From assembly GCF_014191875.1 (NCBI RefSeq), contig NZ_JACHXD010000001.1, positions 558,001-622,000 of the forward strand: a stretch of DNA of 64,000 bases, given 5' to 3'. The notes beneath the pieces were generated by a model. That model made no database searches. It was not told where the DNA came from and worked only from the letters and a program-made list of their open reading frames with translations. Shown in pieces: positions 55,081 to 64,000 of the stretch. The number at the start of each line of letters is the position of its first letter. The first letter of the stretch is position 1. Made by a program: the position numbers and the translations under genes. The stretch is from Pseudoduganella violacea. GTDB taxonomy: Bacteria; Pseudomonadota; Gammaproteobacteria; Burkholderiales; Burkholderiaceae_D.

Positions 55081-55845
55081 TTAGCTGCGCGCTCCTTGCT
55101 CGCTCAGCAGGACCAGGGGATTCGATACCAGCTTGTCCCAGCCCCAGGCGTCGGCCTTCTTGGCCAGCAGCAGGGCTTGCAGACGTTCGCAGCAGAAGGC
55201 CATGCTGCGTTCCAGATAGCCTTCGCGCTCGATGTAATGATAGCGGTAGAAGCGCGCCATGACCTTTTCCAGCGCGCCGACGATCTCGATAAACCACGCG
55301 ATTGGAATATATGCGACAGTCGGCGCCGTGATGAAGGCGTTCTGACTGAGAAAGTCGCTGGCTTCCTGGTCGGTGATGACGCCGCAGTCGATTGCAGCGC
55401 CGAAGTAAAGCAGCAGGTCGCGCGCGATGCCGTTGGCGGCGTACTGGCGCAGCACCGAACCCTGGAAGGTCACCATGGCCGGGATGATGGGCGTCTTGCC
55501 GTCGCCGTAGAAATGCTCGGGCAGCACGCGCGCCAGCAGGTCGGGATGGGCATGGTAGTTGAAGCCGCGCAGTTCGCCGATGGGCTGGGTCAGCGCGAAG
55601 CGGCGGTAGTGGCAGAAGCCGACGAAGCCTTCGGCCTGCGATTCGATCAGCATGCGGCGGATCGCGTACAGGGCCACGTATTCGCCCAGGTAGCGGTTCT
55701 TCATCGCCAGCTCGGGATAGCTCTGGCTCATGGCGATGCCTTTTTCTGGCACGTGGCTGCCGGTGCCGATCATGGTCATGAAATCGGGCAGTTGCCAGGC
55801 GGAGGGCGCGTGGGCGATGCAGTAGAAGTGGATATTCTGTTCCAT
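55081..55845 (-). CDS. DUF4422-like putative glycosyltransferase
   Basis: The 254-aa product has HFYCIAHAPS near the N-terminus, NRYLGEYVALYAIRR near 50 and VGFCHYRRFAL near 75. The Cys-His-Tyr-Arg-Arg segment is typical of DUF4422-type proteins found in polysaccharide clusters and regarded as glycosyltransferases. Fused to neighbours with minimal spacing, so part of the same operon. Substrate unknown; the assignment rests on one motif and context. Confidence 0.6.
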   Translation of the reverse strand: MEQNIHFYCIAHAPSAWQLPDFMTMIGTGSHVPEKGIAMSQSYPELAMKNRYLGEYVALYAIRRMLIESQAEGFVGFCHYRRFALTQPIGELRGFNYHAHPDLLARVLPEHFYGDGKTPIIPAMVTFQGSVLRQYAANGIARDLLLYFGAAIDCGVITDQEASDFLSQNAFITAPTVAYIPIAWFIEIVGALEKVMARFYRYHYIEREGYLERSMAFCCERLQALLLAKKADAWGWDKLVSNPLVLLSEQGARS

Positions 55846-55855
55846 GGTGCAGGGC

Positions 55856-56518
55856 TTAGACGGGAACGGCTTTGATCAGGAAATGGGAAGGCAGGGCGTC
55901 GGCCAGTGTGTGCGCGGGATCGGCGCCCAGCAGCTGCGCCATCTGGTGCAGCGCGGCGCTGACCGCTGCGGAAGGCGGCTGCGCGTCGTCCAGCGTGCGT
56001 CCGCCCACCACCTGGAAGCCGCATTCGGCAAACAGCGTCATCAGCGAGGCGCGCGTGTACAGGCGCTGCTGATGCTTGGACAGCGTGCCTTGTTCGCCGT
56101 ACAGCATGGCGCCCCGGTTCAGCGCGAGCTGGGTCATCCAGTGTTGGCTGTTGCGCACATGGACCACGACGCTGCAGTCGGCCGCAATCACCTTGCGGAT
56201 ATTGGCCAGCACGCGCCAGGGATCGCGCAGGCTTTCCAGCGTGCCGTCGAAGATCCAACAGTCGGCCTGGGCGAAATAGCTGTAGAAGGCCGGCCCGACA
56301 TGGTCCAGGTTCGCCTGGTGCACCATATCGTAGTGCGCGCGCGCGGCGCCGGCTTCCTGCGCCGTGGCCGCCAAGCCTTGGTAGAAGGTGGCGGGATAGC
56401 TTTGCTTGTAGCGCTGCGCCAGCGCGCCGCCGTTATGGCCGAATTCGAGCAGCTGGCGCGCGTTCGGCGGCAGCAGCGCGAACAGCGGCGCGATGTGGGA
56501 AGGTACTTGGTCGCTCAT
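55856..56518 (-). CDS. SAM-dependent methyltransferase-like protein
   Basis: The 220-aa product has an N-terminal LLEFGHNGGALA segment at the position of SAM motif I, a later WIFDGTLESLRDPWRVL stretch typical of methyltransferases that act on sugars or lipids, and LYTRASLMTLFAECGFQVV. Motif I is unusual (EFGHNGG instead of ExGxGxG), so binding may be altered. Overlaps the OGT-like gene by ATGA. Possibly modifies the glycan. Confidence 0.7.
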   Translation of the reverse strand: MSDQVPSHIAPLFALLPPNARQLLEFGHNGGALAQRYKQSYPATFYQGLAATAQEAGAARAHYDMVHQANLDHVGPAFYSYFAQADCWIFDGTLESLRDPWRVLANIRKVIAADCSVVVHVRNSQHWMTQLALNRGAMLYGEQGTLSKHQQRLYTRASLMTLFAECGFQVVGGRTLDDAQPPSAAVSAALHQMAQLLGADPAHTLADALPSHFLIKAVPV

Positions 56519-59364
56519 ATCGTTTGGGATGCGGGAATATCGTCCAGCAGCAAAGTCTGATAGCCGAGGCGCAGAATTTGCTGGATGCGTTCAACAGGAT
56601 AGCGGGCGGCGCGCAGCGCCAGGTAATGCTCCGCAGTGTAGCTGGAAAAGGCGGCCAGCCGCGCCGCCAGCAGGGCATGGAAGGCCGCGCCGTCGTGCAG
56701 GAAGCATTGCTTGCGGTGGGCGTCGAGCAGTAGCTGCAGCCATTCGATGGCGGCGTCCATGGCCGGCAGCTGGTCCGCGCGCGGCGCCGGCGCGGCTTGC
56801 GCGCTCAGGGCTTCGTGCAGGTAGACGCAGCCGCGCTGCGAGAGCAGGGCGAGCCAGGTGGCCGCCGCTTCCAGCGCGCCGTAGCGCCGCCCTTCGAAGC
56901 GGCCCAGGGTGGCGTCGGCGTCGGCACGGCGCAGCAGGGCGGCGCTCAGGCTGCCCAGCGGATTGCTTTGGCTGTTCAGCATCAGCTGGCCCATCGAGGG
57001 GCCGGTGACCAGGGTGTCGACCGGCAGCAGAGGCGCGGCGAGCAGGGGCTGGCCGGCGGCATCGAGGCCGTCCTGGCTGGAAGTGACCAGGGCGATGTCC
57101 GGATTGTCGGCGAAGCAGGCCAGCATGCGCAGCAGCTTGTGCGGATGCAGGCGGCTGTCGGCCGTCAGCACATTGACGAACTGGCCGCCGCACAGCGCCA
57201 GGCAGCGCTGCAGATTGTCGGCCGCGTCCACCCCCGGCTTGCGCCGGTATTTGATGCGGGCATCGGCTTGCAGGCGCGGCGCCAGCACGGCTTCGTGGCG
57301 CGTGTCGGCGCTGCTGTCGGCGATCACCACCTCGATATGGGCGTAGGTCTGCGCCAGCGCGCTGTCCAGCGCCGCCAGCGGCGAGGGACTGGCTTCGTCC
57401 AGCGGCAGCAGGATGCTGACCAGCGGGCCGGTCGGGCGCGCCGTGGCGGCAGCGGCGCCGGCGTCGGCGCGCAGCTCGCCGCGCGCCACGCGCAGATAGG
57501 CCGCTTCCAGGTCGCGCACGAATTGCGGGCTGTTGAACAGATCCGATTCCATCCGGTTCTCGGCCAGGCGCTGGCGCAAGGCGGCCAGCTCCTGCGGCGA
57601 CTGGGCCAGGGCCACGGCTTTTTCCTCGTATTCCTCGGCACTGAACGTGACGAGTTCCGGCAGGCCGGCGGCGCGCAGCAGGCTGCCCGCCATGCGGCCC
57701 GCGAAGCAGCGCCCGACCTGGGTCAGCAGCGGCAAGCCCGCCCATAGCGCGTCGCTGGCCGTGGTGCCGGCGTTGAAGGGCAGGGTGTCGAGGAAGAGGT
57801 CGGCCACGCGGAAGCGCGCAAGATACTGGGCCGGCACCACGCGTCCGGCGAAGATCAGGCGCTCGGCGCCGATGCCGGCCTTGACGGCTTCCTGCGTCAG
57901 ATTGCGCTTGGCTTCCTCGCCATCGGCCAGCAGCCACAGGACCGCGTTCGGCACGCGCCGCAGGATGCGCATCCAGAGCGCGAAATCTTGCGGCGTGAAT
58001 TTGTGGTTGTTGTTAAAGGAGCAGAAGACGAAAGCGTCTTCCGGCAAGCCGCATTCGGCGCGGCTGGGTGCGACGCCGATGGCGCGCTGGCGGTCGTTGA
58101 TCTGGAAGCAGCGCGGCAGGTAGAGCGGCTTTTCGCTGAAGTGCGGCGCCAGTTCCGGCGGCAGCACGAATTCGTCGGCGATCACATAATCGATTTCGGG
58201 CAAGCCGGTGCTGCCGGGGAAGCCGAGCCAGGTCATCTGCACCGGGGCCGGACGGTAGGACAGGATGTCGGGTCGCGCACCGAGGGTCAGGCCGTGCAGG
58301 TCGACCAGGATATCGATTTCGTGCGAGCGTATAAATTCGGCCGCCTGCTCGTCCGTCAGGCCGCCGATGCGCACATAGTGGTCCATCGCATTCACCACGC
58401 GCGCGCGCAGCGGCGAGCCGTCCTCGCGGCTCCAGCTGAAGGCGAACACCTCCACCAGCTGGCGGTCGTGCAGTTCGAACAGCTCGGCGGTCAGGATCGA
58501 GACCGCGTGCGAACACAGGTCGGAAGAGAGGTAGCCGATGCGCAGGCGCGGATGCACATAGCCGGCGGCTGGCGCCAGCGGCGCCACACCATGCAGCACC
58601 TTCTCCTGCACGAAGCGGCGCGCGGCGGCCAGCTGCACCACCGGGTCGCCGCAGGCGCTGAGCGTGGCCAGGGCCGAGGTGGCGCCCAGCAGATCGTCGG
58701 CACTGAGGCCGGCAATCGGCTGCAGGGCCGGCCAGCGGCACTGCTTCTGGCGCAGGTGCACCCAGTGCGTGATCACGCTGGGCTGCTGCGGATTGAGTTC
58801 CAGGCTCAGGGTCAGCATGGCTTCCGCTTCGCCGTAGCGGTCGAGGATTTCCAGCAGGCGGCCCAGATTGTTCAGCGCCTGGATGCGCAAGGCATTGCCG
58901 TCCGGCCGCGCCGGATCGACCAGCTGCAGCGCGGTGCGCCAGCTGTCGAGCGCCAGTTCCTGCTGCTGCAGGCGCTCCTGCAAGGTGCCCAGGTTCAGGC
59001 GCGCTTCGGCAAAATCGGGACGCAGGGTCAGCGCGCTGCGGTAAGCGTCTTCCGCGCCGGACAGATCCTCGGTCTGCACCAGCAGCACGGCCAGGTTGAA
59101 CCAGGCCGCGTGCATCAGTGGCGAGACGGTGTGCGCGATCCAGCTGCGGTACAGGGCGATGGCTTGCGCCGGCTGGCCGCTGGCGCCCAATTGGGCCGCC
59201 ACGCCGAACAGCTCGGGCAGCGGCAGGGCGCCGTCGGCGGCCAGCGCGAACGCCAGGGTGGCCGCCTGCGCCTGCCGCCCTTCGGCCAGCGCCCGCCCCA
59301 GTTCCGCCAGTCCCAGCGGACCTTCCGTGGCAGTGTGGGTGGAGGACGGGGCGGCGGACGTCAT
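56515..59364 (-). CDS. TPR protein O-glycosyltransferase (SPINDLY/OGT-like) fused to a GT2-like domain
   Basis: The 949-aa protein has TPR-type helices (about 1-210), an OGT/SPINDLY catalytic region (about 270-640: GYLSSDLCSHAV, DILVDLHGLTLGARPDILSYRPAPVQMTWLGFPGS, FCSFNNNHKFTPQ, DTLPFNAGTTASDALWAGLPLLT), and a C-terminal GT2-like domain (PLVSILLPLDEASPS...). OGT-type enzymes put sugars on Ser/Thr of proteins. Its location beside a Ser/Thr-rich secreted repeat protein is suggestive. Length and fusion are unusual. Confidence 0.85.
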   Translation of the reverse strand: MTSAAPSSTHTATEGPLGLAELGRALAEGRQAQAATLAFALAADGALPLPELFGVAAQLGASGQPAQAIALYRSWIAHTVSPLMHAAWFNLAVLLVQTEDLSGAEDAYRSALTLRPDFAEARLNLGTLQERLQQQELALDSWRTALQLVDPARPDGNALRIQALNNLGRLLEILDRYGEAEAMLTLSLELNPQQPSVITHWVHLRQKQCRWPALQPIAGLSADDLLGATSALATLSACGDPVVQLAAARRFVQEKVLHGVAPLAPAAGYVHPRLRIGYLSSDLCSHAVSILTAELFELHDRQLVEVFAFSWSREDGSPLRARVVNAMDHYVRIGGLTDEQAAEFIRSHEIDILVDLHGLTLGARPDILSYRPAPVQMTWLGFPGSTGLPEIDYVIADEFVLPPELAPHFSEKPLYLPRCFQINDRQRAIGVAPSRAECGLPEDAFVFCSFNNNHKFTPQDFALWMRILRRVPNAVLWLLADGEEAKRNLTQEAVKAGIGAERLIFAGRVVPAQYLARFRVADLFLDTLPFNAGTTASDALWAGLPLLTQVGRCFAGRMAGSLLRAAGLPELVTFSAEEYEEKAVALAQSPQELAALRQRLAENRMESDLFNSPQFVRDLEAAYLRVARGELRADAGAAAATARPTGPLVSILLPLDEASPSPLAALDSALAQTYAHIEVVIADSSADTRHEAVLAPRLQADARIKYRRKPGVDAADNLQRCLALCGGQFVNVLTADSRLHPHKLLRMLACFADNPDIALVTSSQDGLDAAGQPLLAAPLLPVDTLVTGPSMGQLMLNSQSNPLGSLSAALLRRADADATLGRFEGRRYGALEAAATWLALLSQRGCVYLHEALSAQAAPAPRADQLPAMDAAIEWLQLLLDAHRKQCFLHDGAAFHALLAARLAAFSSYTAEHYLALRAARYPVERIQQILRLGYQTLLLDDIPASQTI

Positions 59365-59392
59365 CGCATGGCGCGGCTTGCGGCAGCCGCCA

Positions 59393-60712
59393 TCAGAAGT
59401 TGACGCCGAAGAAGGCTTCCAGCTTGTCCACCACGTAGTCCAGCATTTCGCGCGTCAGGCCGGGGTAGACGCCGACCCAGAAGGTGTCGTTCATCACGCG
59501 GTCGGTGTTGGTCAGCTCGCCCGAGACGCGGTAATTGCGGCCGATCATATACGGCTGGCGCGTCAGGTTACCGGCGAACAGCAGACGGGTGCCGATCTTG
59601 TGCTGGTCCAGATAGGTCAGCAGGTCGACCCGCGCCACATTCGCTTCCGGCTTCAGCGTCATCGGGAAACCGAACCAGGACGGATCGGAGTGCTCGGTCG
59701 CTTCCGGCAGGATCAGGAATTCGGCGCAGGATTGCAGGCGTTCCTTGAGGTAGGCGAAGTTGTCCTTGCGCGCCTGGATGAAGCCTTCCGCGCGGTCGAT
59801 CTGGGCCAGGCCGCAAGCCGCCTGCATATCGGTGATCTTCAGGTTGTAGCCCAGGTGGCTGTAGGTGTACTTGTGGTCGTAGCCTTCCGGCAGGGTGCCC
59901 AGCTTCCAGCAGAAGCGCTTGCCGCAGGTATTGTCCTTGCCCGGCGGGCAGTAGCAGTCGCGGCCCCAGTCGCGGAAGGATTCGGCGATCTGCTTCAGCT
60001 CATGGTTGTTGGTGAAGACGGCGCCGCCCTCGCCCATGGTGATGTGGTGGGCCGGATAGAAGGACATGGTGCCGATGTCGCCGAAGGTGCCCACCATCTT
60101 GCCGTGGTAGGTCGAGCCGAGGGCGTCGCAGCAATCCTCGATCAGCCACAGATTGTACTTTTTGCACAGCGCGACGATCACGTCCAGATTGTAGGGGTTG
60201 CCCAGGGTGTGGGCCAGCATGATGGCCTTGGTCTTGGGCGAAATTGCCGCCTCGATCTTGGTCGGATCGATATTGTAGTTGCCCAGTTCCACGTCGACGA
60301 AAACCGGCACCGCGCCGAATTGCAGGATGGGGTTGACGGTGGTGGGGAAGCCCGCGGCCACGCCGATCACCTCGTCGCCCGGCTGGATGGCGCGCGCGCC
60401 CAGCTTGGGCGAGGTCAGGGTATTGAAGGCCACCAGATTGGCCGAGGAGCCGGAGTTCACCGTGATCAGGTGCTGCACGCCGATCAGTTTCGCCAGCTTG
60501 GCTTCGAACTGGTCGTTGAAGCGGCCGGTGGTCAGCCAGGCGTCGAGCGAGGCGTCGACCATCAGCGCCATTTCGGGCGCGCCCACCACCTTGCCGGCGG
60601 GCGGAATCACGGTCACGCCGGGTTCGAAGGCGCGCGGCTGGCTGGCCAGGGCGCCGTACTGGCCCACCAGTTGCAGGATCTGTTCGCGCAGTTGTTCTTT
60701 GCTTTGGCTCAT
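59393..60712 (-). CDS. rfbH: CDP-6-deoxy-4-hexulose 3-dehydrase
   Basis: The 439-aa product is a PLP enzyme of the DegT fold. The usual lysine is replaced by His in [12 protein letters not shown], and Cys ligands for an iron-sulfur cluster are present ([18 protein letters not shown]). These traits define RfbH/AscC (E1), which removes the C3 hydroxyl of CDP-4-keto-6-deoxyglucose. A reductase partner (RfbI/E3) is normally needed and is not in the window. The start MSQSKEQ lies four bases after the rfbG stop. Confidence 0.95.
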   Translation of the reverse strand: MSQSKEQLREQILQLVGQYGALASQPRAFEPGVTVIPPAGKVVGAPEMALMVDASLDAWLTTGRFNDQFEAKLAKLIGVQHLITVNSGSSANLVAFNTLTSPKLGARAIQPGDEVIGVAAGFPTTVNPILQFGAVPVFVDVELGNYNIDPTKIEAAISPKTKAIMLAHTLGNPYNLDVIVALCKKYNLWLIEDCCDALGSTYHGKMVGTFGDIGTMSFYPAHHITMGEGGAVFTNNHELKQIAESFRDWGRDCYCPPGKDNTCGKRFCWKLGTLPEGYDHKYTYSHLGYNLKITDMQAACGLAQIDRAEGFIQARKDNFAYLKERLQSCAEFLILPEATEHSDPSWFGFPMTLKPEANVARVDLLTYLDQHKIGTRLLFAGNLTRQPYMIGRNYRVSGELTNTDRVMNDTFWVGVYPGLTREMLDYVVDKLEAFFGVNF

Positions 60713-60716
60713 GGCT

Positions 60717-61799
60717 TTACTTGTTGTCGCTGTGTTGCTGTTGATAGTCGTGGATCTGCGCCAGCGTGAAGGCGCGCATATCCTCTTGCCGGGCATGGGC
60801 CTTATGCCATGCCACGATATGGTCGATGGTCTGGCCCAGGTGCCAGCGCGGCTGCCAGTGCAGGCGGCCGCGCGCCTTGGAGCAGTCCAGTTTCAGATAG
60901 GTCGCCTCGTGCGGCTGCGGCGCGCCGTCCAGTTCCCAGGACGCGCCCTCGCCCCAGCTCGCGCACAGGCGGCTGATGATCCACTCCACCGGCCGCGCGT
61001 CGGTATCGTGCGGGCCGAAGTTGAAACCTTCGGCGTATTCCGCGCCGTGCAAGTAGAGGTGCTCGGCCAGGCTCAGATAGCCCGACAGCGGCTCCAGCAC
61101 ATGCTGCCAGGGCCGGATCGCATGCGGGCTGCGGATGCGTACCGCCTGCCCGGCGGCGATGGCGCGCATCATGTCGGGGATCAGGCGGTCTTCCGCCCAG
61201 TCGCCGCCGCCGATCACATTGCCGGCGCGGCCCGAGCCGAGCGCCACGCCATGCTGGGCGTACTGCGCCGGATTGAAATAGGAATTGCGGTAGGCCGAGG
61301 TCACCAGCTCGGCGCATGCCTTGCTATTGCTGTAAGGGTCGTAGCCGCCCATTGCCTCGTTTTCGCGGTAGCCCCAGGGCCATTCCTTGTTCTCGTAGCA
61401 CTTGTCGCTGGTGACGTTGACCACGGCCTTGATGCCGGGCGTGGCGCGCACCGCCTCGAACAGATTGACCAGCCCCATCACATTGGTGGCATAGGTTTCC
61501 ACCGGATGCGCATACGAGTAGCGCACCAGCGCCTGGGCCGCCATATGGATGACGATCTGCGGCCGCGCCGCCTGCAGCGCCGCGCGCAGCGCCTCGGCAT
61601 CGCGGATATCGCCGATGGCCGACTGCATGCCCTGGCCCACGCGCGCCGCCTCGAACAGGCTCGGTTGCGAGGGTGGGGCGAGGGCGAAGCCGCTTACCTC
61701 GGCGCCCAGCGCCTGCAGCCAGAGGCTGAGCCAACTGCCTTTAAAGCCGGTATGGCCGGTCAGGAAAACCCGCTTGCCTTGCCAGAACGATGGGTTCAT
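60717..61799 (-). CDS. rfbG: CDP-glucose 4,6-dehydratase
   Basis: The 360-aa short-chain dehydrogenase-type product has [14 protein letters not shown] near 15 (NAD-binding), [12 protein letters not shown] near 126 and [12 protein letters not shown] with the catalytic Tyr and Lys. It converts CDP-glucose to CDP-4-keto-6-deoxyglucose. It is flanked by rfbF (ATGA overlap) and rfbH, the normal order. Start MNPSFWQGK is canonical. Confidence 0.95.
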   Translation of the reverse strand: MNPSFWQGKRVFLTGHTGFKGSWLSLWLQALGAEVSGFALAPPSQPSLFEAARVGQGMQSAIGDIRDAEALRAALQAARPQIVIHMAAQALVRYSYAHPVETYATNVMGLVNLFEAVRATPGIKAVVNVTSDKCYENKEWPWGYRENEAMGGYDPYSNSKACAELVTSAYRNSYFNPAQYAQHGVALGSGRAGNVIGGGDWAEDRLIPDMMRAIAAGQAVRIRSPHAIRPWQHVLEPLSGYLSLAEHLYLHGAEYAEGFNFGPHDTDARPVEWIISRLCASWGEGASWELDGAPQPHEATYLKLDCSKARGRLHWQPRWHLGQTIDHIVAWHKAHARQEDMRAFTLAQIHDYQQQHSDNK

Positions 61800-62569
61800 G
61801 TCCAGATCTTCCACGGCGCCTTGCCGCTCTGCCACAAGTCCTCCAGGTGGAATTTGTCGCGCAGCGTGTCCATCGGCTGCCAGAAACCGTTGTGGCGGTA
61901 GGCCGCGATCTGCTTGTCGCGCGCCAGGTTTTCCATCGGTTCCTTTTCCCAGATGGTGGCGTCGTCGGCGATATAGTCGATGACTTTCGGCGAGAGCACG
62001 AAATAGCCGCCGTTGATCCAGCTGCCGTCGCCCTGCGGCTTCTCGCGGAAGCTGTCGATGACGTCGCCGTGCATTTCCACCGCGCCGAAACGGCCGGGCG
62101 GCTGCACCGCCGTCATGGTGCCGAGCAGGCCATGCTGCCGATGGAAGGCGATGCTGGCGCCGATATCGATGTCGGCCACGCCGTCGCCGTAGGTGAAGCA
62201 GAACGCTTCCTCGTTCTCGACGAAGCGCTGTACGCGTTTCAGGCGGCCGCCGGTCATGCTGCTGTCGCCGGTGTCGACCAGGGTCACGCGCCACGGTTCG
62301 GCGTGGCGCTCATGCACTTCCATCGCATTTTTTTGCAGGTCGAAGGTCACGTCCGAGGTGTGAAGGAAGTAGTTGGCGAAGAATTCCTTGATGACGTAAC
62401 CCTTGTAGCCGCAGCAGATCACGAAATCGTTGATGCCGTGGGCCGAATAGGATTTCAGGATATGCCAGAGGATCGGCTTGCCGCCGATCTCCACCATCGG
62501 CTTCGGTTTGACGGTGGTCTCTTCGCTCAGCCGTGTACCCAATCCGCCGGCCAGAATGACTGCTTTCAT
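61796..62569 (-). CDS. rfbF: Glucose-1-phosphate cytidylyltransferase
   Basis: The 257-aa product starts [38 protein letters not shown], the nucleotidyltransferase signature, followed by GDGVADIDI with metal-binding Asp residues. It makes CDP-glucose from CTP and glucose-1-phosphate, the first step of the CDP-3,6-dideoxyhexose pathway. It is the first gene of a block with 132 bases of free DNA upstream, where a promoter may lie. Confidence 0.95.
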   Translation of the reverse strand: MKAVILAGGLGTRLSEETTVKPKPMVEIGGKPILWHILKSYSAHGINDFVICCGYKGYVIKEFFANYFLHTSDVTFDLQKNAMEVHERHAEPWRVTLVDTGDSSMTGGRLKRVQRFVENEEAFCFTYGDGVADIDIGASIAFHRQHGLLGTMTAVQPPGRFGAVEMHGDVIDSFREKPQGDGSWINGGYFVLSPKVIDYIADDATIWEKEPMENLARDKQIAAYRHNGFWQPMDTLRDKFHLEDLWQSGKAPWKIWT

Positions 62570-62701
62570 ATTATTCTCGATCAGTTAGGTGGTTGCAGTC
62601 GCCAGGGTCGCCCTGCAAGCTATTGTAACCCCGCCGTTGTGGGAGAAGAAGCCGATTTGCGCCCCCTTGTCCGGGTATTTCCGCCTTTTGCCACAGCCGT
62701 T

Positions 62702-63178
62702 TCAGGCGGCGGGGGCACCCTCGAGGTAGCGCACCACGCGCGCCGGATTGCCGGTGACCAGGGCATAGGGCGGCACCGAACGGGTGACCACCGCCCCCGC
62801 GCCGACCATCGCATGATGGCCGATGGTGACACCGGGCAGGATCACGGCGGCGGCGCCGAGAGAGGCGTGGTCCTCGATGACGGTGGCCGGAAACTGCTCG
62901 GGATAGCACTTCGAACGTGGGAATTTATCATTGGTAAACGTCACGTTTGGGCCGATGAAGACATTATTGCCCACGCGCAGGCCATCCCACAGATAGACTC
63001 CGCACTTGACGGTGACGTTGTCGCCGACGACCACATCGTTTTCGATGAAGCAGTGGGCGTTGATATTGCAATTATCGCCAATCACGGCGCCGGCCAGCAC
63101 CACGCTGAACTGCCACACCTGGCTGCTGGCGCCGATCTGCGTGCTGTGCACGTCCGACAGGGGATGGATTCTGGCCAT
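62702..63178 (-). CDS. Left-handed beta-helix sugar acyltransferase (FdtC/QdtC-like)
   Basis: The 158-aa product has repeated hexapeptide turns typical of LbH acyltransferases ([81 protein letters not shown]). It matches enzymes that acetylate an amino group on 3-amino-3,6-dideoxyhexoses, and the gene sits right after a DegT-type aminotransferase. The acyl donor is probably acetyl-CoA. It starts 12 bases after the aminotransferase stop. Confidence 0.87.
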   Translation of the reverse strand: MARIHPLSDVHSTQIGASSQVWQFSVVLAGAVIGDNCNINAHCFIENDVVVGDNVTVKCGVYLWDGLRVGNNVFIGPNVTFTNDKFPRSKCYPEQFPATVIEDHASLGAAAVILPGVTIGHHAMVGAGAVVTRSVPPYALVTGNPARVVRYLEGAPAA

Positions 63179-63190
63179 TGGCGCGCCTCC

Positions 63191-64000
63191 TCAATCCTGC
63201 AGGGCGTGGCGCACCGCGGCCGCCACAGCGTCCACCTGCTCCATGCCCAGGTGCGGGCCGACCGGCAGGCTCAGAACCTCGCGGTGGATCGCTTCGGCGA
63301 TCGGGAAATCGCCTTCCTTGTAACCCAGTTCGGCATAGGCCTGCTGCAGATGCGGGGCGATCGGGTAGTGCACGATGGTGCCGATGCCCTGCTCGGCCAG
63401 GCGCTGGGCCAGCAGGTCGCGCCGCGCGTGGCGCACCACGTACAGGTGCCACACCGGTTCGGCCCAGGCCGGGACGTGCGGCAGGACCAGGCCGGGAATG
63501 CCGGCCAGCAGCTCGCTGTAGCGCGCGGCCTGGGCGCGGCGCAGGGCGTTGCCCTCGTCCAGCGCGTCCAGCTTCACATTCAGCACGGCGGCCTGCATTT
63601 CGTCCAGGCGCGAGTTAAAGCCCTGCACCAGGTTGTGGTACTTCTTCTGCGAGCCGTAATTGCGGTAGGTGCGCAGCAGCTCGGCCAGGGCCGCGTCGTC
63701 GGTGACGATGCCGCCGGCGTCGCCCAGGGCGCCCAGGTTCTTGCCAGGATAGAAGCTGAAGGCGGCGGCGTCGCCCAGCTGGCCGCTGCGCTTGCCGTGG
63801 CACAGGGCGCCATGGGCCTGGGCCGCGTCTTCCACCACTTTCAGCTTGTGCTTGCGCGCGATGGCGGTGATGGCCGGCATATCGGCCGGCTGACCGTACA
63901 GGTGGACGGCGACGATGGCCTTGGTGCGCGGCGTGATGGCCGCTTCGATGCGGGCCGGGTCGATGTTATAGGTCGCCTCCACCGGCTCTACCGGGATCGG
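63191..64000 (-). CDS. DegT/DnrJ/EryC1/StrS-type sugar aminotransferase (5' end beyond window)
   Basis: The 270 visible residues include [26 protein letters not shown] and [17 protein letters not shown] with the PLP lysine, typical of amino-sugar aminotransferases such as FdtB/QdtB. The frame stays open to the right edge, so roughly 100 N-terminal residues are missing. With the LbH acyltransferase it would produce an acylated amino-deoxy sugar. The partner ketoisomerase is not visible. Confidence 0.9.
   Translation of the reverse strand, partial: PIPVEPVEATYNIDPARIEAAITPRTKAIVAVHLYGQPADMPAITAIARKHKLKVVEDAAQAHGALCHGKRSGQLGDAAAFSFYPGKNLGALGDAGGIVTDDAALAELLRTYRNYGSQKKYHNLVQGFNSRLDEMQAAVLNVKLDALDEGNALRRAQAARYSELLAGIPGLVLPHVPAWAEPVWHLYVVRHARRDLLAQRLAEQGIGTIVHYPIAPHLQQAYAELGYKEGDFPIAEAIHREVLSLPVGPHLGMEQVDAVAAAVRHALQD

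Overview
The window (about 65% G+C, dense, many ATGA overlaps) looks like a chromosome segment of a betaproteobacterium of the Oxalobacteraceae (Massilia/Duganella/Janthinobacterium type). The clues are rdgC, a GTP-dependent PEP carboxykinase, a divergent uvrA/ssb pair with a LexA box, many secreted proteases, and a TGTCCCACCCTGGTG palindromic repeat at gene ends. The genus is inferred from general family knowledge, not from a database search. I see no tRNA, rRNA, CRISPR array, prophage or insertion sequence.

Layout. 0-8.4 kb holds housekeeping genes: rdgC, a SAM methyltransferase gene broken by an in-frame amber codon, a short asparaginase-like gene, a 2-hydroxyacid dehydrogenase, pckG and an AraC regulator. 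9.0-13.5 kb is an RNA-repair-type operon: a structured leader with a 12-codon ORF and a GNRA-loop terminator, then rtcB, a 48-aa basic protein, a MoxR-like AAA+ ATPase and a vWA/zinc-metallopeptidase-like protein. 13.5-21.5 kb holds a class V aminotransferase, a TetR regulator whose operator recurs before a small membrane protein/chromene-carboxylate isomerase operon, LysR and GNAT genes, uvrA and ssb. 21.6-33.3 kb is a protease island: an M4 metallopeptidase, two tandem M12-type metallopeptidases, a bacterial RING-finger/TerD-like protein, and a subtilase whose pro-domain and C-terminal domain each also occur as separate small genes beside it. 33.3-43.1 kb holds an RND efflux operon with paired operators, two MFS transporters and a second AraC regulator. 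43.6-53.5 kb is a type I secretion locus: a 2075-aa octapeptide-repeat protein, its ABC exporter and an HlyD-type adaptor. 53.6-64 kb, on the minus strand, is a glycan cluster: a DegT-type aminotransferase and acyltransferase, the CDP-dideoxyhexose genes rfbF-rfbG-rfbH, a SPINDLY/OGT-like TPR glycosyltransferase fused to a GT2-like domain, a methyltransferase, a DUF4422-like protein, a sugar 3,5-epimerase-like protein and an NAD-dependent epimerase.

How they may work together. The rtcB operon looks like one regulated unit for RNA end repair or damage response, with control in its leader RNA. The secreted repeat protein lies next to a protein-glycosyltransferase-like enzyme and a nucleotide-sugar pathway, suggesting a glycosylated surface protein. 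The subtilase unit looks like a protease with free-standing copies of its own regulatory domains. These links are inferences from gene order and sequence. The motifs, overlaps, hairpins and repeat spacings described are read directly from the sequence.
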